From NCBI GenBank assembly GCA_009741485.1, contig CM019236.1, positions 49,031,859-49,095,858 of the forward strand: DNA of 64,000 nucleotides. The letters run 5' to 3'. The DNA comes from Malurus cyaneus samueli (lineage: Eukaryota; Chordata; Aves; Passeriformes; Maluridae). Under the pieces are notes generated by a model, which ran no database searches, was not told where the DNA came from, and saw only the letters and a list, made by a program, of their open reading frames with translations. A program made the position numbers and the translations under genes. How positions within the stretch are numbered: position 1 is the stretch's first letter; each line of letters begins with the position of its first letter. This document shows, one piece after another, positions 1 through 15,200 of the stretch.

Positions 1-3000
1 AGGCCCTATGCCGGACCCACAATTGTTTTTGGAGTAGTTTTTGAGCAAACGACAGTGTTTCAACTGAGGTCTAATTGTGGCTGATAGGCCCATTTTCTTG
101 TATTGAGAGAACATTTGATTTCAGAATGTGATTCATATTAATTACTGATGAGATAATGGCCCAATAATGGCTGGTCAGAAAAAAGACCACCACATTTTTT
201 AACCAAATCTCAGGAGGTGTGAGAGTGAATTCTCTTTCTTGCCTCCTGTACTGCACAGTGCATATAACAGACAACATCTCCAGAGAACCTGCACTCCAAG
301 TGTAAGCGTAGAACTTAAAGCTTATAGGTAAAAACTGGTGAAATGCTGAAGAACAAAGGACAGTGAATTCCTTTGTGGCCTAGTAGAAAATGTTGAATTA
401 AAAGGTGCATCCTTACTATAGTCTCTGTATCATGAGCCACAAGTCTATCTGACCTGAATATTTACAGTACCATAGAAGCCATTTCCATTTATCCGATTTC
501 TGTACTGCAGAACTAGCAGTTTCTGTCTGGCTCCCTTGCTCTCCACAAAACTGGTCATCTGTACCAAAGGGAAGTGGACACAGGCAAGCCCAACCTGTGA
601 TTTTGTTTGCAACCATTGTCCTTCACGATCAGCTTGGATGCTGCCGGATTTTGGTGTAGTTGTGGCTTTTGTTTGTCAAATTTGTGACTGGATGCTACTT
701 CAAAGGAAGTCAAAAATGTGAGTCAAATATGGCATAATTGTCTAGGCAGTGTTGCCAGACTCAACAGGACAGGCTTAGACTTGCTGGTCAGTGTGCTTAC
801 CTTAATGTTAGATTAGTGCAGTAACTTAATGCTAGATCATTGTTAACAACGCCCCATTTTGTTATCATCTCAAAGATGCAAATTCATCTCAGCATTCAGC
901 TACTCCTGTTTGTAGCCATTTCATGCAATTCCTCCATTTTATAGTCAGGTTGTACTGACTTCCTTCTTGCAAGAGTTTGATATACCTATTATGATCGTTT
1001 GCATCCTTACAGTTAGGGAATGTGAGGAATGAACAGCCAGGGTCATCCTTTTGTGAAAACCAAGAAGCTGTGAAAGCTGTGCCCTCCCCCAGAGCATTGG
1101 GGCTGTTTTCTAAAGGGACTCTCATGAGGAGGAAAGCACAAACAGACCCTGGGGTGTGTGTTTGGGGAAAGGGTTTTCCAGGCTTGGGGAAATGAGCCTT
1201 ACAAATCTTGCCAGCAAGCAGGGCTTAGCTAGTGATCTACCAGCTGCCTGGTCCTACACATAGCAAGGGAGCAGTCATTTGAGTGATCTCATACAATTGA
1301 TTTGCTGCTGTTTCCTGACAAATGAGCTTGCTCTTTATTAGCCCTGTTCATAGTCTCAGAAGGCAAAGCACTGCTCATGGAATTCTCCTCTGCACTCGCA
1401 AAGTGCACTTGTTATCATTCAAAGTGTTCTGCTCTTTAACAGCCTTTAAAAAATTAATGATTTAATTTGTTCTCTTTCCCCACAGTTTTTTAAAAAAATC
1501 TTTTAAAGTTTATTTCACTTTTACAATTAAGGCGTCCATAGACACAATGAAAATGTGCATGGACCTGCAAAAATTTCAGTGTGTCACAGGGTGATTTTTC
1601 TGTGGTTTAAGAAGTAATTCTCTGTGCTATAGAAAACTGGAGAAGCAATCTTGGTAGGATCCCATTTTACCCCCAGTGTCACTGCACTCCTCACCCACCT
1701 GCCATGTAGATGGAAAACTAAGCTTGAAGAGACAAAAATGCCATTTTCAGGGCTACTTGTGTCTTTTGTTCTCATCTCTGTTTTTAGTTTAGATCCTCTG
1801 TAATACTGCTAAAGTCTTATTGCTGAATACTACTTTGGAGATTAAAAAACATAAACAACAACCCAACATTAATTACTCTCTAGTCTCTTCTGAATCAATT
1901 ATTACCATTCAAAAGAACAAAGTGTTTTAGAAAGATTACAATCCACAGTGAGAGACAGAATCCAATAACCAAGAGCACCTGAGGAAAGGAAACATACGCT
2001 TCCTCTTTTTTTCCTGAACTATCTAGAAAAGAGGTAACATCATGTAAATTCAAATTGGTCACACAAAGGGAGAGAAAAATAAATGGTACTACCTTGATGT
2101 GAGAAGATGTAGAGGAAGAACTTCCTACAAGCTATTTGCTGGTTAAAAAAAAATTATTGTGATAATAAGTTCTGACATTTTAAAATTATTAGAAATTATA
2201 AATGCATCATGTTAGCTGGCTGGATTTGATAACAGTAATTAATCTTGAGAAAAATGAATTTTTAAGACTCTCAGATAAGTTTTACAAGAATGCTTGAGTC
2301 TTGATTTGGCATTTAGTGCTCCCAGATTAGTCTCATACCTGGCACAGAGCTGGAAAACAGACCTGTTTTAAATTCTATGCTCATATAATAAATACCTTTT
2401 CATTTACCCTGAGCTTAAGCCTTTGAATTCTTTTCCATTTATCATTACCACTCTCCACTCATCCCCTCTCCAAACCCCTCCCAGGTCTATTAGAAACTAC
2501 GATTTGTAACAGCTGATACAGTTCCCGAAAACAAATTTTGAGTTAATTCACTGGACCAGGGCAAAAGATTTAAAATTATTTAAGCTGTGTCCTTCCATAG
2601 CTTCTCCATAGCATTAAGAAACCTTCAAGGGTATGCTAAAAGCAAAATAAAAATGTCTTGATCTTTTAAATAAGTTATGAGAGCACTGCAGAAAAAAAAT
2701 GCAAAGCAAAATTCATATCAGAAGTTCTACCAATTACAGGGATTAATAATAGAAGCAATATTTGGTCATGGTCAGAACCAAAAAGACAACACAGTTAAAA
2801 ACAAGGCAAAATGTAAAATAGATGATCTTAAAGGAAGCATTGTCTTCTTGTTTACTGAGTGGTCAAAATTCTTTGTGGCAAAAAGCATCATGTATTTAAA
2901 AGCTATTGTGAAGCAGGTACTCTGGAAACCTGCTTTTTTTACCCAATTTTTCACTGGGTTTTTTGGGTTTTGTTTTTTTTTCCCCCAATCTTGACTTCTT

Positions 3001-6000
3001 CTTTAGATTAAGGCAGGGTTTTGGTGTTAAAATGTGTGTGTATATTTCTCCTTAAAAATGTTCCAGATTAAATTTGGCTTTTATGCAATATTAAATGTGA
3101 GGCAGACTTGTGCAAGTATGTATCTATATGTGTGTTGGGAGTATGTATATATTAGATAAGGGATGAAATTAACTTTAAGGAATTACAAAGCAAGTTATTT
3201 TCCCTATGAAAAAATATCTCTTACGTGTTGTAATGGCACCTTTGAGTTTGAAACAAATTAATTCAGAAACAACCTGGCATCACAAAAGCATAAATGGGAG
3301 AAGTGTTATTAGATGAAACATGACAGCAAGTTCAGAACAAGACTATCTTTGTTTTTGTCCTGGTGTTTTTAAGGAATAATGCACTCACATCATGGTGAAT
3401 TTCTCTGAACTTTTAGCACATGAGACCTAAGGGACTACATGTCAGAGAAGTTCAATTAACCAAAACATTAGTGCTTGGAGATGTTTGATTTTAAAGACCA
3501 TATTCCTGAAATTTTAAAGTGGGTAAAATGTATTTCACTATTTCTAGTATGTAAGCCACAATGCCTTGGAGAGAAGGATGACATGAGGAATTGAAGCTTA
3601 AGAACACGGTTGATTTTTCATGAGGTATTAAAGAGCAGCAGTGAGCCTAAATGCCTGCAAGTTTGTGCAGCAACACTGACTTCTGGACATAGTTTCATTA
3701 TTCTCTTATTAAAAGGTGTGCTTTCAGCATCTGGTAGGAGAATATCTCCCACCATCTTAGCTCAGTCAGAGAGGGGGTGAAGAGTCAAGTTTTGTGATAT
3801 TCTGCCCACTATCCAAAAACTTAAACATTTTAGACCTGTTAAAGCAAAAATGGCAGCGTCCACCAGATCCTGTGGCTCAGGAGAGGCCCACATGAAGAAA
3901 CGCTTCCACAGCAGCTGTGGTGAAGTCTCTCCTGAGGAATCTTGCACAGTGTCTATATAAGGACTGAAAAAAAGGAAAACAGTGAAGGGGAGAGACAAAT
4001 ACAGGCACAAATTAGGAAAGAAGTTTTGGCTGACTGCTAGGCATCTGCATCTAGTCAGTAGAGCTTCAATCACAGTATGATTGCAGGATACACCGCCCCT
4101 TCCCCAGTGCTCTTCTTTAAGTGTAATCATCAATGGCCTCTTCTCCCTTCAGCTGAACCACATAAAGTCACCCTTTACTTGGATATCAGCATTCAGTAGT
4201 TTTGATGCATATGACAGTGTTTTGTGAACACCTGCAGAGCATGGCTAAGAGGTGGATATGATCTGAATTGTCCCTCAGGCTGCAGCTGATTATAACCAGC
4301 AGTATCTGTTAACACCGCTGTGGTTTTCACTACCCAGCCTCTTTAGTGGGGGCATGTCTTCACAATTGCTTCTTTCTAGAGCTGCATTAGTCAAAAGTGA
4401 ATCCTGGTTGTAGTCACCCCAAATCTAACTGACATGACAGCTGTCCTCTGTGTTTGATTTATACTGAATTTCAGTCCGTTGTAGCAGTAACCTTGTCTCA
4501 GCATCAATTCACAGAAAAATAGAACATCGATGGCAAATAATAAAGGAAGCAGGCTAATAGACATATGATAATAATAACAATAACAATCCTGATAGGCACG
4601 TAATTTTGCCTCTAGGAGAAGGTACTAGCAAACAGTTGCCTAGTAATTAAGAGAGGCCAGGTTATAAGCTCCACTCTGCAGCAGGAGCAACTATGGGAAT
4701 GGAGGCTGTTTCATGGATGCTAAGCCTCTGACCCAGAGTTGCTTTCACACACTGGAAATATCCTGCTGGAAGAGCAGAAGCAGCATATGGCTCCTCAAAG
4801 GGATTTTGCAGACAACAGAGTTAGAGGGTAGGTTGTTTTTGATGAGATTAGATGTCATGTGGTGGAGCTTTATTAGTACAGTAAAATCAGCTCTTTAGCT
4901 CAAAGTTCAACAATGATGCACCATGCTGCCCTTTGGATTTCCAGTGCTATTATTTGATCTTTATAAAGATCTTTCCTAATGAGCAGCAAATTGCTCCTGG
5001 ACTTCTCGAGCGTCATTTCAACCAGGCTTATCTCTCTGATCTATTGCCTGCTTTGTTTTTTTCCTTTCCACATTTCATAGCTAAATTAAAAATAATCAGA
5101 AGGTGGAAAATAATGAAAACAAAGAGAATCCTTCCTGTTACCTTCTTTCTGTAGATAGAAACAGGTATCCTTCCTGTTTCTTAGTAGACAGGTCCATAGA
5201 TTACAAACTGTAAAATCTGTAACCCCAAAGTAATATGTCAATGTGTCAATTATGTGTCAATATGTCAATATGACAATTACAACTTTTCTATTTTCTTATT
5301 TAAAAAATAGATTTTTTAAGTAGTCTTCAGCTGTCACCGAGTCTTTGAAGTTAAGACAACTTCAAAAGAAAATTAAAGAGTAACCAGCACTTCTTCCCCA
5401 ATGCACTTTTTCTATCATGTCTTTTTCAGACTTTTTGGTCTTTTTCTGACTGACATTATTGATTATAAAGCTAAGCTTATCCCCCCTTCCTCTTAACATT
5501 CTCTGGTGTTTCACAAGCCCTCCTTAGATTATACATTTAATACAAATTTTCTAACCAGATGGGAAGCCATGACTTATCTTGTTATGTTATTCAGTTGAGT
5601 TCAGTAAATATTTCTATTAAACACAGAAGTATTTATCCACCTATGTAACATTGCAGTATATAACTTTGCCAATCGGTACCTGATTTTATTTGTGATGATT
5701 ATCAGGCATGGAGAGAGCCATCCATTCATCCCCTAGCAAAGGTATTTGTGCACACCTCAGACTGTAGCCCCTGAGTGACTAGCTCCTCTGTTCAGGTTAC
5801 CAGGCACCATGGGTGATGATTTTTCCTAGAGATGAAAATACAGTTGTATGCATGTTACATGAGAGAAGGAGGCTGAATAAGAGAGCAAATATTATGGATT
5901 TTGCAGAAAACTTATTTCACTCTCTATGAGTAAATGCTGATAGTCTGTTCGGTTTGGTACCTTCTGAGTGAAATGCAAACTAACGTTACAGCAGTGTCAA

Positions 6001-7837
6001 ACACTCATCTTTGACGTTGTCCCAGTCTTGATGTATTTTGCAGAACTCATAGCTCTTTTTGGTTGCAGGAGAAGTGTATAGACTTAAGCTTCTGAATTTC
6101 TACAATTCTTTTTACAAAGTAATATTTCTTGTCATGCAATTCAATGAAGTACTATAAAATGGCCAGTGAAATTGAGAAACTAAGAAATAAGTAAAAAAAA
6201 AAAAATTAAAATTAGCAATAGAGTACAATCTATGATTCACAGTATAGTAAAACCTAGGACTTTTTCCACATCTAATTTGTCATTGCATATATTTACTATT
6301 ATCTATTCATATTTACCATTAAACCTATCCTCACACATTCTAAATAACATTTTTCTTCTTGGTTCTTCAGTTATTTTGTGGAAATATTCTCATTATTATG
6401 AAATTCAAGGTTGAATTTTAAAACGTATAACAAAAAAAAAAAAACAAACCCACAGTGGTGACATTTTAATACCTCAAATAAAGCGTTTGCATATTTTAAG
6501 GAAAAATTAATCTTTCACCTCATACTAAGCTATCATACAAACCACGCTTTTCTTTTAGAGGAAGAGTGAATAAAAACCAGCTACATACACAGGCAAGTGC
6601 AACATGTATGCAAACAGTATGAAAATAGTGTTCATTAAATGAGATTAGCTGGAATACATTTTAATACAAAAGGAAAGAAGTGCTTCATGCAATACAGAAT
6701 GATGCTTTAAAAATCCTTTATAGAATTAAAAAGTTTCATTTCTCACTATTCTGTCTGACATTATGAAATTCCAACAGTGTCTTTTTATAAAAGCACACAC
6801 ATGTCTTCCTTGGATGTGTCCTTTGCTTTTTGTAGTGCCAGGCAATTTCCATTTAAAACTTCAATCTTTCAGAAAGTACCCAAAAAGCAAAAATTGGACA
6901 ACTACTTAAGAAGTAACTTGAAGGATTTAAGAACTTTTTTTTTTAATTAGCTGTTGTCATCTGCTAGCTTTTCCTCTCTTCTACATTTCTGAGCACTTGC
7001 TTGTGGGACCTCCAGCCCTAAACCAAAACCTGTTAACACCTAGCTTTTAGTGAAGAGATGCATGGAATGGCAGGTGCATGCTTGGGTTGCTGTAGACCAG
7101 GTGCAGTTGTTCAGTTCTGCAAGTCATGTATAAATGTACACAGATCTGAGTAAATATTGCTCTATGTGTCCTTACTTTCACACTTAAGAAGGAAAGTGGT
7201 TTTTCCAACTGTATAATCAGGACATATGTCAAAGTTAACTTAAAAATTTTGTATACATTTCAGGCTAACTCAAAGAGAAGGAGTTTTTTTTAAGTGCAGA
7301 AATAACAACTAAATAGCCACTCTAGTGGATTAGAGTTTTTTTTACTGACCTCTTGTGAAAATGAAGGGATACCGCTAAATGAAGCTATACTACTTAATAA
7401 AGCACTAACCTCTGCCAATGAGCATAATTTGGATATATATGTTGATGTTTGTTTGGTTACAAAAGACTGCTGGGCTTTATTTTTTCTCAGAAATTCATAG
7501 GAAAAGTGGAACATAAGGAAGCATATTTCCAGAGGACTGTGAGAACCTTACTTTTCTCAAATAATTTTTCTCTGAATAGGATGTGAATCTTAATGAAACA
7601 GTTCATTTAAAATCTTGCTATGAAAACATAATAATGTGATGGTGTGGCATGTTTTGGGGGCTTTTTTTATTTGTTTTTAAGGAACCATGAGACTGCTTTA
7701 CTTAATGTATTGGGTACTGCCTGAAAGAAAAAGAGAAATCCTTATTACTAATGACTGCATTAATGAGTCTTGTCAGACAACTGAATTAGTAAAAGGGCTT
7801 GAAGGAATAAACAGAATGGAATGCTGTGTTCTGTTCT
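1..7837. other. Presumed LINGO2 intron, no gene seen
   Basis: AT-rich unique sequence. The longest frames (123 codons on the minus strand at 3762-4133, 105 codons at 2677-2994) show no recognisable domain, start context or splice framing. Small features only: an imperfect tandem of 'tatgtcaa'-like units at 5232-5278, poly-A runs at 6193-6205 and 6432-6443, and T/G-rich stretches near 2950-2985. No intact transposon was recognised. Confidence 0.6.
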
Positions 7838-8319
7838 AGGGTCCTCCATAGGAGAGAGACAGGGAGCTCCTGGAGTGCATCCAGCAGAGAGAAACAGAGC
7901 TGGTGAGGGGACTGGAGCATCTCTCTCATGAGCAAAGGCTGAGGGAGCCGTGCCCTTTTTAGTTTAGAGAAAAGGCTGAGAGGGAGCCTTATCCATACAG
8001 GCAAACATCTAAAGGGAGGGTGTTAAGAGGATGGATCCAGGCTCTTCCTGTTGGTGCCGAGCAAAGGACATCAGGCACCAAGCAGACACTGATGAACAGG
8101 AAATTCTACCAAACATAAGAACCTTGTCACTGTGCAGGCAATTAAGCATTATCTCAGATTTCCCTGACAACTTGTGGAGTCTTCTTCTTCGGAGATATTT
8201 AGGAAATGTCTGGACATAATCCCAAATAATGTGCTCTAGGAGGTCTTGCTTGAGTAGGACTGTTGGACTAGATGGGCTTCGGTGGACCCTACTAAACTTA
8301 ACCCATTCCATGATGCTGT
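7838..8319 (+). mobile_element. CR1 LINE fragment, 3' end, sense orientation
   Basis: The segment follows the CR1 3'UTR order: 'gtgcatccagcagagagaaa', 'ctggtgaggggactggagca', 'aaaggctgagggagc', 'ctaaagggagggtgt', 'tggagtcttcttcttcggag', 'ttggactagatgggcttc', and the terminal 'cccattccatgatgctg', a decayed form of the CR1 tail repeat. It is 5'-truncated as most avian CR1 copies are, has many substitutions and internal gaps, and cannot encode reverse transcriptase. A 24-T run follows directly at 8329-8352. Confidence 0.9.
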
Positions 8320-8328
8320 AAAAAAGGC

Positions 8329-8352
8329 TTTTTTTTTTTTTTTTTTTTTTCC
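8329..8352. repeat. Poly-T tract (24 T)
   Basis: A homopolymer directly after the CR1 3' end. CR1 does not normally leave a poly-A/T tail, so this may be an independent microsatellite or the antisense tail of another retroposed sequence. Confidence 0.9.
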
Positions 8353-9220
8353 AGAAGGTGTCTTCTATCTCTACTCTTTCTGGCCTACAGCTACTGAACA
8401 CTGCCTCCCATTTTCCATACAAAATATTTAAATATCTGCACTGGAGATATAAAGTATCCAGTTAAAGATTTGCAGAAATCCATCCAACTATTAAAGAATC
8501 AGTGTGCCTTGTCAATAAGAAAAACACAACATAATTGAGAAAACAGGAACCTTAAAGAAGCTAGCAGTTACATTAGAATAAAAGTTGAAAACTGATCAAA
8601 TCTGAATCCTCTCTAGCTACAGTACTGCTGCATTGTTGGATGGAAACTTGGTATAAACTCCTCTGCTGTTCCCAAGACACGTATTTGGTGTTGCTTGCTT
8701 GTCCACTGAGGAACTGAGGACAATTTACAGGCAATATATCAAACATGTACTACAGTACACTTCAAATAAACATGTTTTTCCGTGACTGTAGTCCACAGCT
8801 ATATAATGCTAATACATTTGAACAAAGTCTTAGTTTTAAAATTCAGAACACACCAAGATCTGTTGAAGTAAAAAGATTAATACATTTTCACCAGATTGGC
8901 AAATAATGTGAATAGCACTCTCTAGTTAGAAGTACTGGTGAACAGATGTAACAATAAATAAAGTGTTGTGATTTTTTAGCTGTATCCTATTGTAATGTTT
9001 GAGCACACTGTTGTCCATGCTCTGAGCAAGAGATTATAAAATTTTTCTGTCGTCAGCATGGGCAATGCTCTGCAATCAATGAAAAATGGATAGGTGCTCT
9101 CTCTCAGAGAGTGTTCAGAACTCCCATTTCCATTTGCACTGCAGTATTGTCATGAATGAACATTGTAAATCTCAACACTGAGTTTAAATTGACTTAAAAG
9201 CTTTCCAAGGATTATCCAAG

Positions 9221-9252
9221 TAAATAAGTAAATAATCAAATAAATAAATAAA
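9221..9252. repeat. Imperfect (AAAT)n microsatellite
   Basis: Repeated 'taaa' units ('taaataagtaaataatcaaa' followed by 'taaataaataaa'). Confidence 0.85.
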
Positions 9253-12200
9253 CGGGAGAGCACTTTGTGTTTTCCCAGTTGGTTCATCTAGGATCTTAGA
9301 AAACTTAACAACTAATTGAGTCTATGTCCTGTTTAGAATATTCATTGGATCAAATCCGAACTCAGATTTTTGCAGTAAAAGTCACCAGTTCAAAGCCTTT
9401 GTTACCACGAGGTCCTGCCAGCTCACATAAAGTTCTATCAGTCCAGTTACACAAATGTGTCTGAGGAACAAATCAGAAGAGGGCACTCAGGACAAATTCA
9501 CTGGTCACAGTTCACAGATCTCTTGCTTTCATTGTCTTTTTTTTCCCCAAAAGTAGCAAAGCAAAATAAGATGGGTTCTGGGTTTGCTGATTCCAGCACT
9601 TTTAAAACACTGAGGCTGTTTAGAATGCGTCTTCTCTAGAAAACCAAAGAAGTAACACTGGTAAGAGCAGAACATCACTCAAATAATGATAAAAATGAGT
9701 TCTTGTTTATTATCACACTGTACTTCAAAAATTTCAAAAATAAAGATATCTTGGCTTAAAGGCAGGCTTTCTTCAGGACCTTGAAAGAAGTATTTGTTTT
9801 ACCTTGGTGTCCATTCTAACACCTGTGAAGTGAAGATAAGAGAAATATGTTTCACACACCATCTGTTTTGGTTTTGTGAAAGAAGAATGTGTAGCCTGAG
9901 CAGTATAAAACCTAAATACCAAAGGAACAACAAGAATTTTAATGCAAGGGTTGATGATCAATACTTTTGGGGCAGTCTCCCAAAATCTAGCTACTGATTA
10001 TCAAACTGTAGATAAAACTACTTAAACATTTTAATATGTAATGAAACTAAAACTGACAGGATTTTAAAATTACCTGCACTAAAGTTTAAGATTATCCTAG
10101 ATTTGGCAGTAGTTTGAGAAAACCTGAATATGAAAAGAGGTTCAGACAATTCAGTAAATTCTCTGCTATTAGTTCTCAGCCCAGCTCTGAAGATAACTAT
10201 GCACTACTTACATCAGAGCTATTTCAAGTTAGCACAAGACAGTGGCAGAGCCTAACCTCCTCTCTTGGGATGTAAAACCTGTTAAGAAATTTGTCTTGCT
10301 GGAATTCAGAGGATAGAACAGAATCTGATTAAAAGGCCATAACAGTCCCTGTCTTCTTTAGAATTTAAATTCCAATTGACATATTAGAAACAAGTTAACA
10401 TGGGCTTTGCATTCAAGTAATTATTTTTAAAAGATCCACATAGAAATTTAAAAACGAGAAGGGATTTCTCATACATTAATAAATGAAAGTAGATGTTTAT
10501 CCTCACTGATGTTCCAATCCATGACTTAGTATGGTAACAGTTTCATATTTCAAGGTTTTGTTTGTTTTTTTTTGACAAGTTGATGACATCATAATACATA
10601 TTATCCTCATAATACATAATACATGTTATATATTGCCATATTTATGTTTTGAAAATGTCAAAGCTTAATAGTATCAGTTGTCTGTTTTCAAAATTGTTCA
10701 TTTTAGAATTTTTTTTTGTGGTGGTGGTGCTCTTTTTGGTTTTTATTTTGAGGGCTTTTTGGTTTGGTTCAGTGTTTATTTGGTTTTTAGTTTTTTGAGT
10801 TTTGTTATGCATAAAAAAACACAGTTTACTTATAAAATAATTTCAAGTGTCATCATTAGAAGAAATAAGGCTTTTCTGTTGAAGAGTTGTTTTGTTTCGT
10901 TTTCAATTAAAATGGTGAACACTGATATATGACTACCTGCCATTAGTTTACAAAAGAAACCTCTGCTTTCATTTCTGTGATTGTCTTCTTACACTCTATA
11001 TCACTTTCTTTTATTAAACCATGGCAATATAATTATTTCATTAATCAAAAAATTAATATAGCAGTGTTGCTAGAGCAATTCGTTACTTCACAGCACTTCT
11101 TCAGTGCTAGCACTTGAGTTTTCAGCTATTTTCAGCTGAGAAACTGTGGAAAAGAGGGAGAAAGTAAAGTGTCATATGTAATGCAGGGTGGGCTGTGATC
11201 AGTGTACTGCCAAAGAAACCTACAGCCAGACTCATCCTAAAGTGTGGTGTTTCCAGAGAAATTTCCTTTAGATTTGGGGTTTTTCTCTCCCTGCCTAAAA
11301 TGTTAATTGGCCATTTATACTACCTATATGTTCCAGTGAAAACACAGTTTAAATATTCTTGTGTCTTTGCCGCAACTCCACGCTTTCTTCTTTCTAAGGT
11401 TTACTGTTGCATTCTTCATTTAATCTGCTCAGAAGCAGTATTCTGCTGATCTATGGCCCTTGGTCACCAACAGAAGTTTAGTAGCTTCTCTACTCCATCT
11501 CTGTGATTGACTGTCTTTGTAGGAACAGGAGAATGCTGGGAGCAGGTGGATTGCAATAAGATACAGCCTTGCCCAATCTTATTGCCAAATTGTTTTAGAA
11601 CTCCTAATATCAACTTTATATGGATTTTCTGTGATGGATGATTATCATTCCTATGCAATGGTAACAGCCTAGCATTGTAGAAGACTGGATTTATTTCTCT
11701 CATTCAATGGGACTAATCAGGTGTGGCAGAAAAGAGTATAAAAAGCCCAGACTGTCTCTACAAAATAATAGCTATCTGAAATCTGAAAAAATATGATGTC
11801 ATCAAACAGGTGCCATGAATGCAGTCACTGTTAGGGTCACTCTCACTGGGACATGTATAATTTCATGCTTGTGCAGACTGCTCTTCAGTCTGAATACGGT
11901 TGCAGGATTTTCACTTTGTACCCATCCCATGATTATAGATGTCTCTGTTTTTCTCTCCATCTCACCTTGCCCCTGATAAATACTGTCTACTCAGTACACC
12001 ATTTGAAGTTCAAAATGTTGTCCTCTGAATAGTAGGGCATTTATTTTTCTCTCTGAACAGGTAATAAAACTAGAAAGACTTGACATGACTTATTCATCTT
12101 TGAGACTTTAGAAAAAGTGGACCCAGATATGAAGAAGGAGTTGCATTAAAAAGTCAGGTGTTTAATGCTTTGTAATATTTTTCATTTGTAATTAACTGTC

Positions 12201-15200
12201 ACAAGAATTCACAGAGGCACTAGTCATGATAGCTGTGGCTAGCACAAGGTCAGGACGTATCAGAAATTGGGATTAGCTTGGGCAGCAGCAGGCTAGTGAG
12301 TGTATGAACAGGGATTATATATACAAAATATCTATTTGTTAACACTAGCACAGAGAGATTGCTCATTTATGCAGCCTAATAAAAAGTTTTCAGTACGCTG
12401 CCATTTAAGAAAGTAATTTATTCTGTGTTATTGTCACTTTGTTATGGTTTCCTGTGGCTATGTAACCTCTTTGTGATAAGAAAGTTGTCTTGGTTACTGA
12501 CATCTTAGTGCCATCATTACAGAAAAGACCTGATTTGATACCTGTCATTCATGTCCTCGGCTGTTCCCATACCATCAAGTCAGCCGTGCTCTTTCTTCCT
12601 ACTTTTCCCCTTAAATACCATTATTTTCTATCCTTCACCACTGTCTAAGTGGCTTTTCTCTCATCACCATGGCCTGCACACCAGTCTTCTGCTCAGATTC
12701 TCAGATGTTGTTCTCCCAGGTCCTCCAAATATCGCCACTGTAGAAAGGCTCCTATATTAGACTCTTATATTTTTTTCATTTTTCAAGGCTCTTGATCATA
12801 CTTTCAAGTCCATATATTGTCTAATTTCTACCTATACTTCCACTTTCATTTTCTTTCATCTTCTCTTATTTTGCAACAAAGTCAATTTTGACTTAGATTT
12901 TTTATGTCATCTCTGTATCTCTTTCCATGATGACCCATTACCTAGAAATATTAATTCCTGAATTTCTTTGACATGAAATCATATGCACGTTATATTAAAA
13001 TTTAGAGATGTTAATATCACTTCTTTCTTTGCACCCATGTGAGGGAAATTAGGACAAAGAGTGAAGAGAACAAAATATACTTATTACATACATGCATATA
13101 CTTTTATATAACATATTATTACGATATACATTAGTATATATAGTACATTAAGCACAATAAGTACATTATTATATACCAAATAAACTATGAAGTGGTTTTG
13201 AGTACCACTTTGAGTTCACTTTGAGTGAAATCCATTGCTGCCTTACCCGAGACATCTGCCTTCATGAATCTCACCTATCTTAAAACTTTGAATTCTTAGA
13301 GTGAATTGAATCGATACATTTTTGCAGAGCCTAGCCTGGAATTCTCCAGGATGAAAATGTTTCTATGTAAATTTGCATCTATATGAAGTTAAATTATGAC
13401 AAATATGACCCCCTACGCTCAAATCATCTCTTCAGTTAAGTACTTCTCAACCTCATGCATGTATTGTCTTCATTGTTTGAGAAAAAAAAAATTGTTTACA
13501 GTATCAATTGCAAGCTCATGTACCATTATTTTGACTGCTGAATTGGACATGAGGTGCAAACCTTTGGAGATGTGATGTGTATTTATGGTCAGCTGCTACT
13601 AGCAGACCAAAAGGTGAATGCATGGAATAATACAGTTTTTAACATACTTATTTTCTGAAAAGATTACTGGAGTATTTTCAGCTGCCTATAATTAAAATGA
13701 GTACATCTTGAATTATTCATAAATAAATCCTCAAGTCAAATCAGTGCCCAGTGAATTTAGCTATTTCATTTCTGAACATGTTGGTAAAGCAAAATTGCAT
13801 ACCTAATCCATCACCTTGTCTTTAGCTTCTGAACTTTTCATGGAACAGAAGATGTCTTCTTGCTGGACATGTTTAGTATTTTGATTTTATTAAGGGTTCT
13901 CAGCACAGTGGAAAACAAAGCAGTGATCCAGATTTGTATTCCTTTCCCTTGAAAGGTGCAAAAGGACAACATGTACCCCAATAAAAAAGCATATATTGTA
14001 CATTCAATGATCTGAACTCTTGAGCATCATCTGTAGAGGTGCAAGTAATTGTTGCATGATGATTATTCTCATCAGCCTAAAGCATGAAAGCAATTGAGTG
14101 AAAAAATCCTCATGTTACATAAAATGATTACTGCCTGTGAGCCATAATAAACAATGTTGTTCTCACAGTGGTGATGTTAAGCAGCAGAACAAATGAGTAC
14201 AGCCTGCTGATTGTGCAATGTCTTGATCATTATCAATTACTGTAACTCCCAGTAAGTAAATTATTTAATTATTGGGGTGTCTGCATGATCTGTTTCAAAT
14301 GAAATGCTGAGAATGCACCACAGTCACTTCTGACCCCAAGTGATTTAGATATTTACAGCTTTTAGTGTTCCTCATTGTTGGGTTTTGCTTCTGCTCTGCT
14401 GGATGTCCAGGAGGTGTGTTAAAATGCAACCACAAGGGAATGCACAGCCAATTTATATTCAGGAGATAAGAAATAATGATCCAAAGAAGAGCAGAATAAA
14501 AAAGAAACCTTCAGGAGAGCAGAAGGGAAGAGGTAGGAGGGGAGGCTGGGATTTACATCTGCAGTGCACAACAGTAGCATCACCGTAACTTCAGATTTAT
14601 TGCCTTACCATTCCTACAAACCTGGGCTTCATCCAGAAACTCATCAATTTAGCAGTGTTTTTCCTATATTTAGAAATTGAACTGAATGCTAATTGGAGAG
14701 CAAAACTGCCGTAAATTGTTGAGTCGAACTAGAAAAGAGGTTTCCCTTGTATTCCATGAGAATTTTCCTTTATCCAAAGCGGGTGGGCAAACATGATTTA
14801 CAAGTTGAGTAGCAAGATAACAGTTTGTATCTGCAGTGATACAGATTGTCAGCTGCACTGAATAATGAGCCCTGAAAGTGAGCAAAAATCACTATCTGAC
14901 TAAAGTAAATTTGCACTTAGGAGCCGCACCACAGCTTTGAAAAGTCTGCCTTTAGTTTTAACTGTGCTTCTACCCAGATGAGAGCCAGATCAAGTACCTC
15001 AACACTGCATTGTAGCTGGCAGTGTGCACACACTCCAAATGATTTGCAAACAATAATTGTGTCTCCAGCAGGATGTTCAGCTCTTATGAACTGAAGACCT
15101 CCTGAAAGTCAGACAATCCTCCCTGTTTTCATTTTCTCCCCTCTAGTCAATGTGAGATCACTTCCTTAGTTCAGAGTCCATCCTTGCAAATATAAGTCAT

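Noticed and set aside
3762..4133. 123-codon minus-strand frame
   Set aside because: No recognisable domain, no splice or start support. A single chance frame of this size is expected in 64 kb.
14170..14253. Exon-like segment between 'ttctcacag' and 'cca|gtaagt'
   Set aside because: The pyrimidine tract is weak and the donor context non-consensus at -1. Less convincing than 41243-41330.
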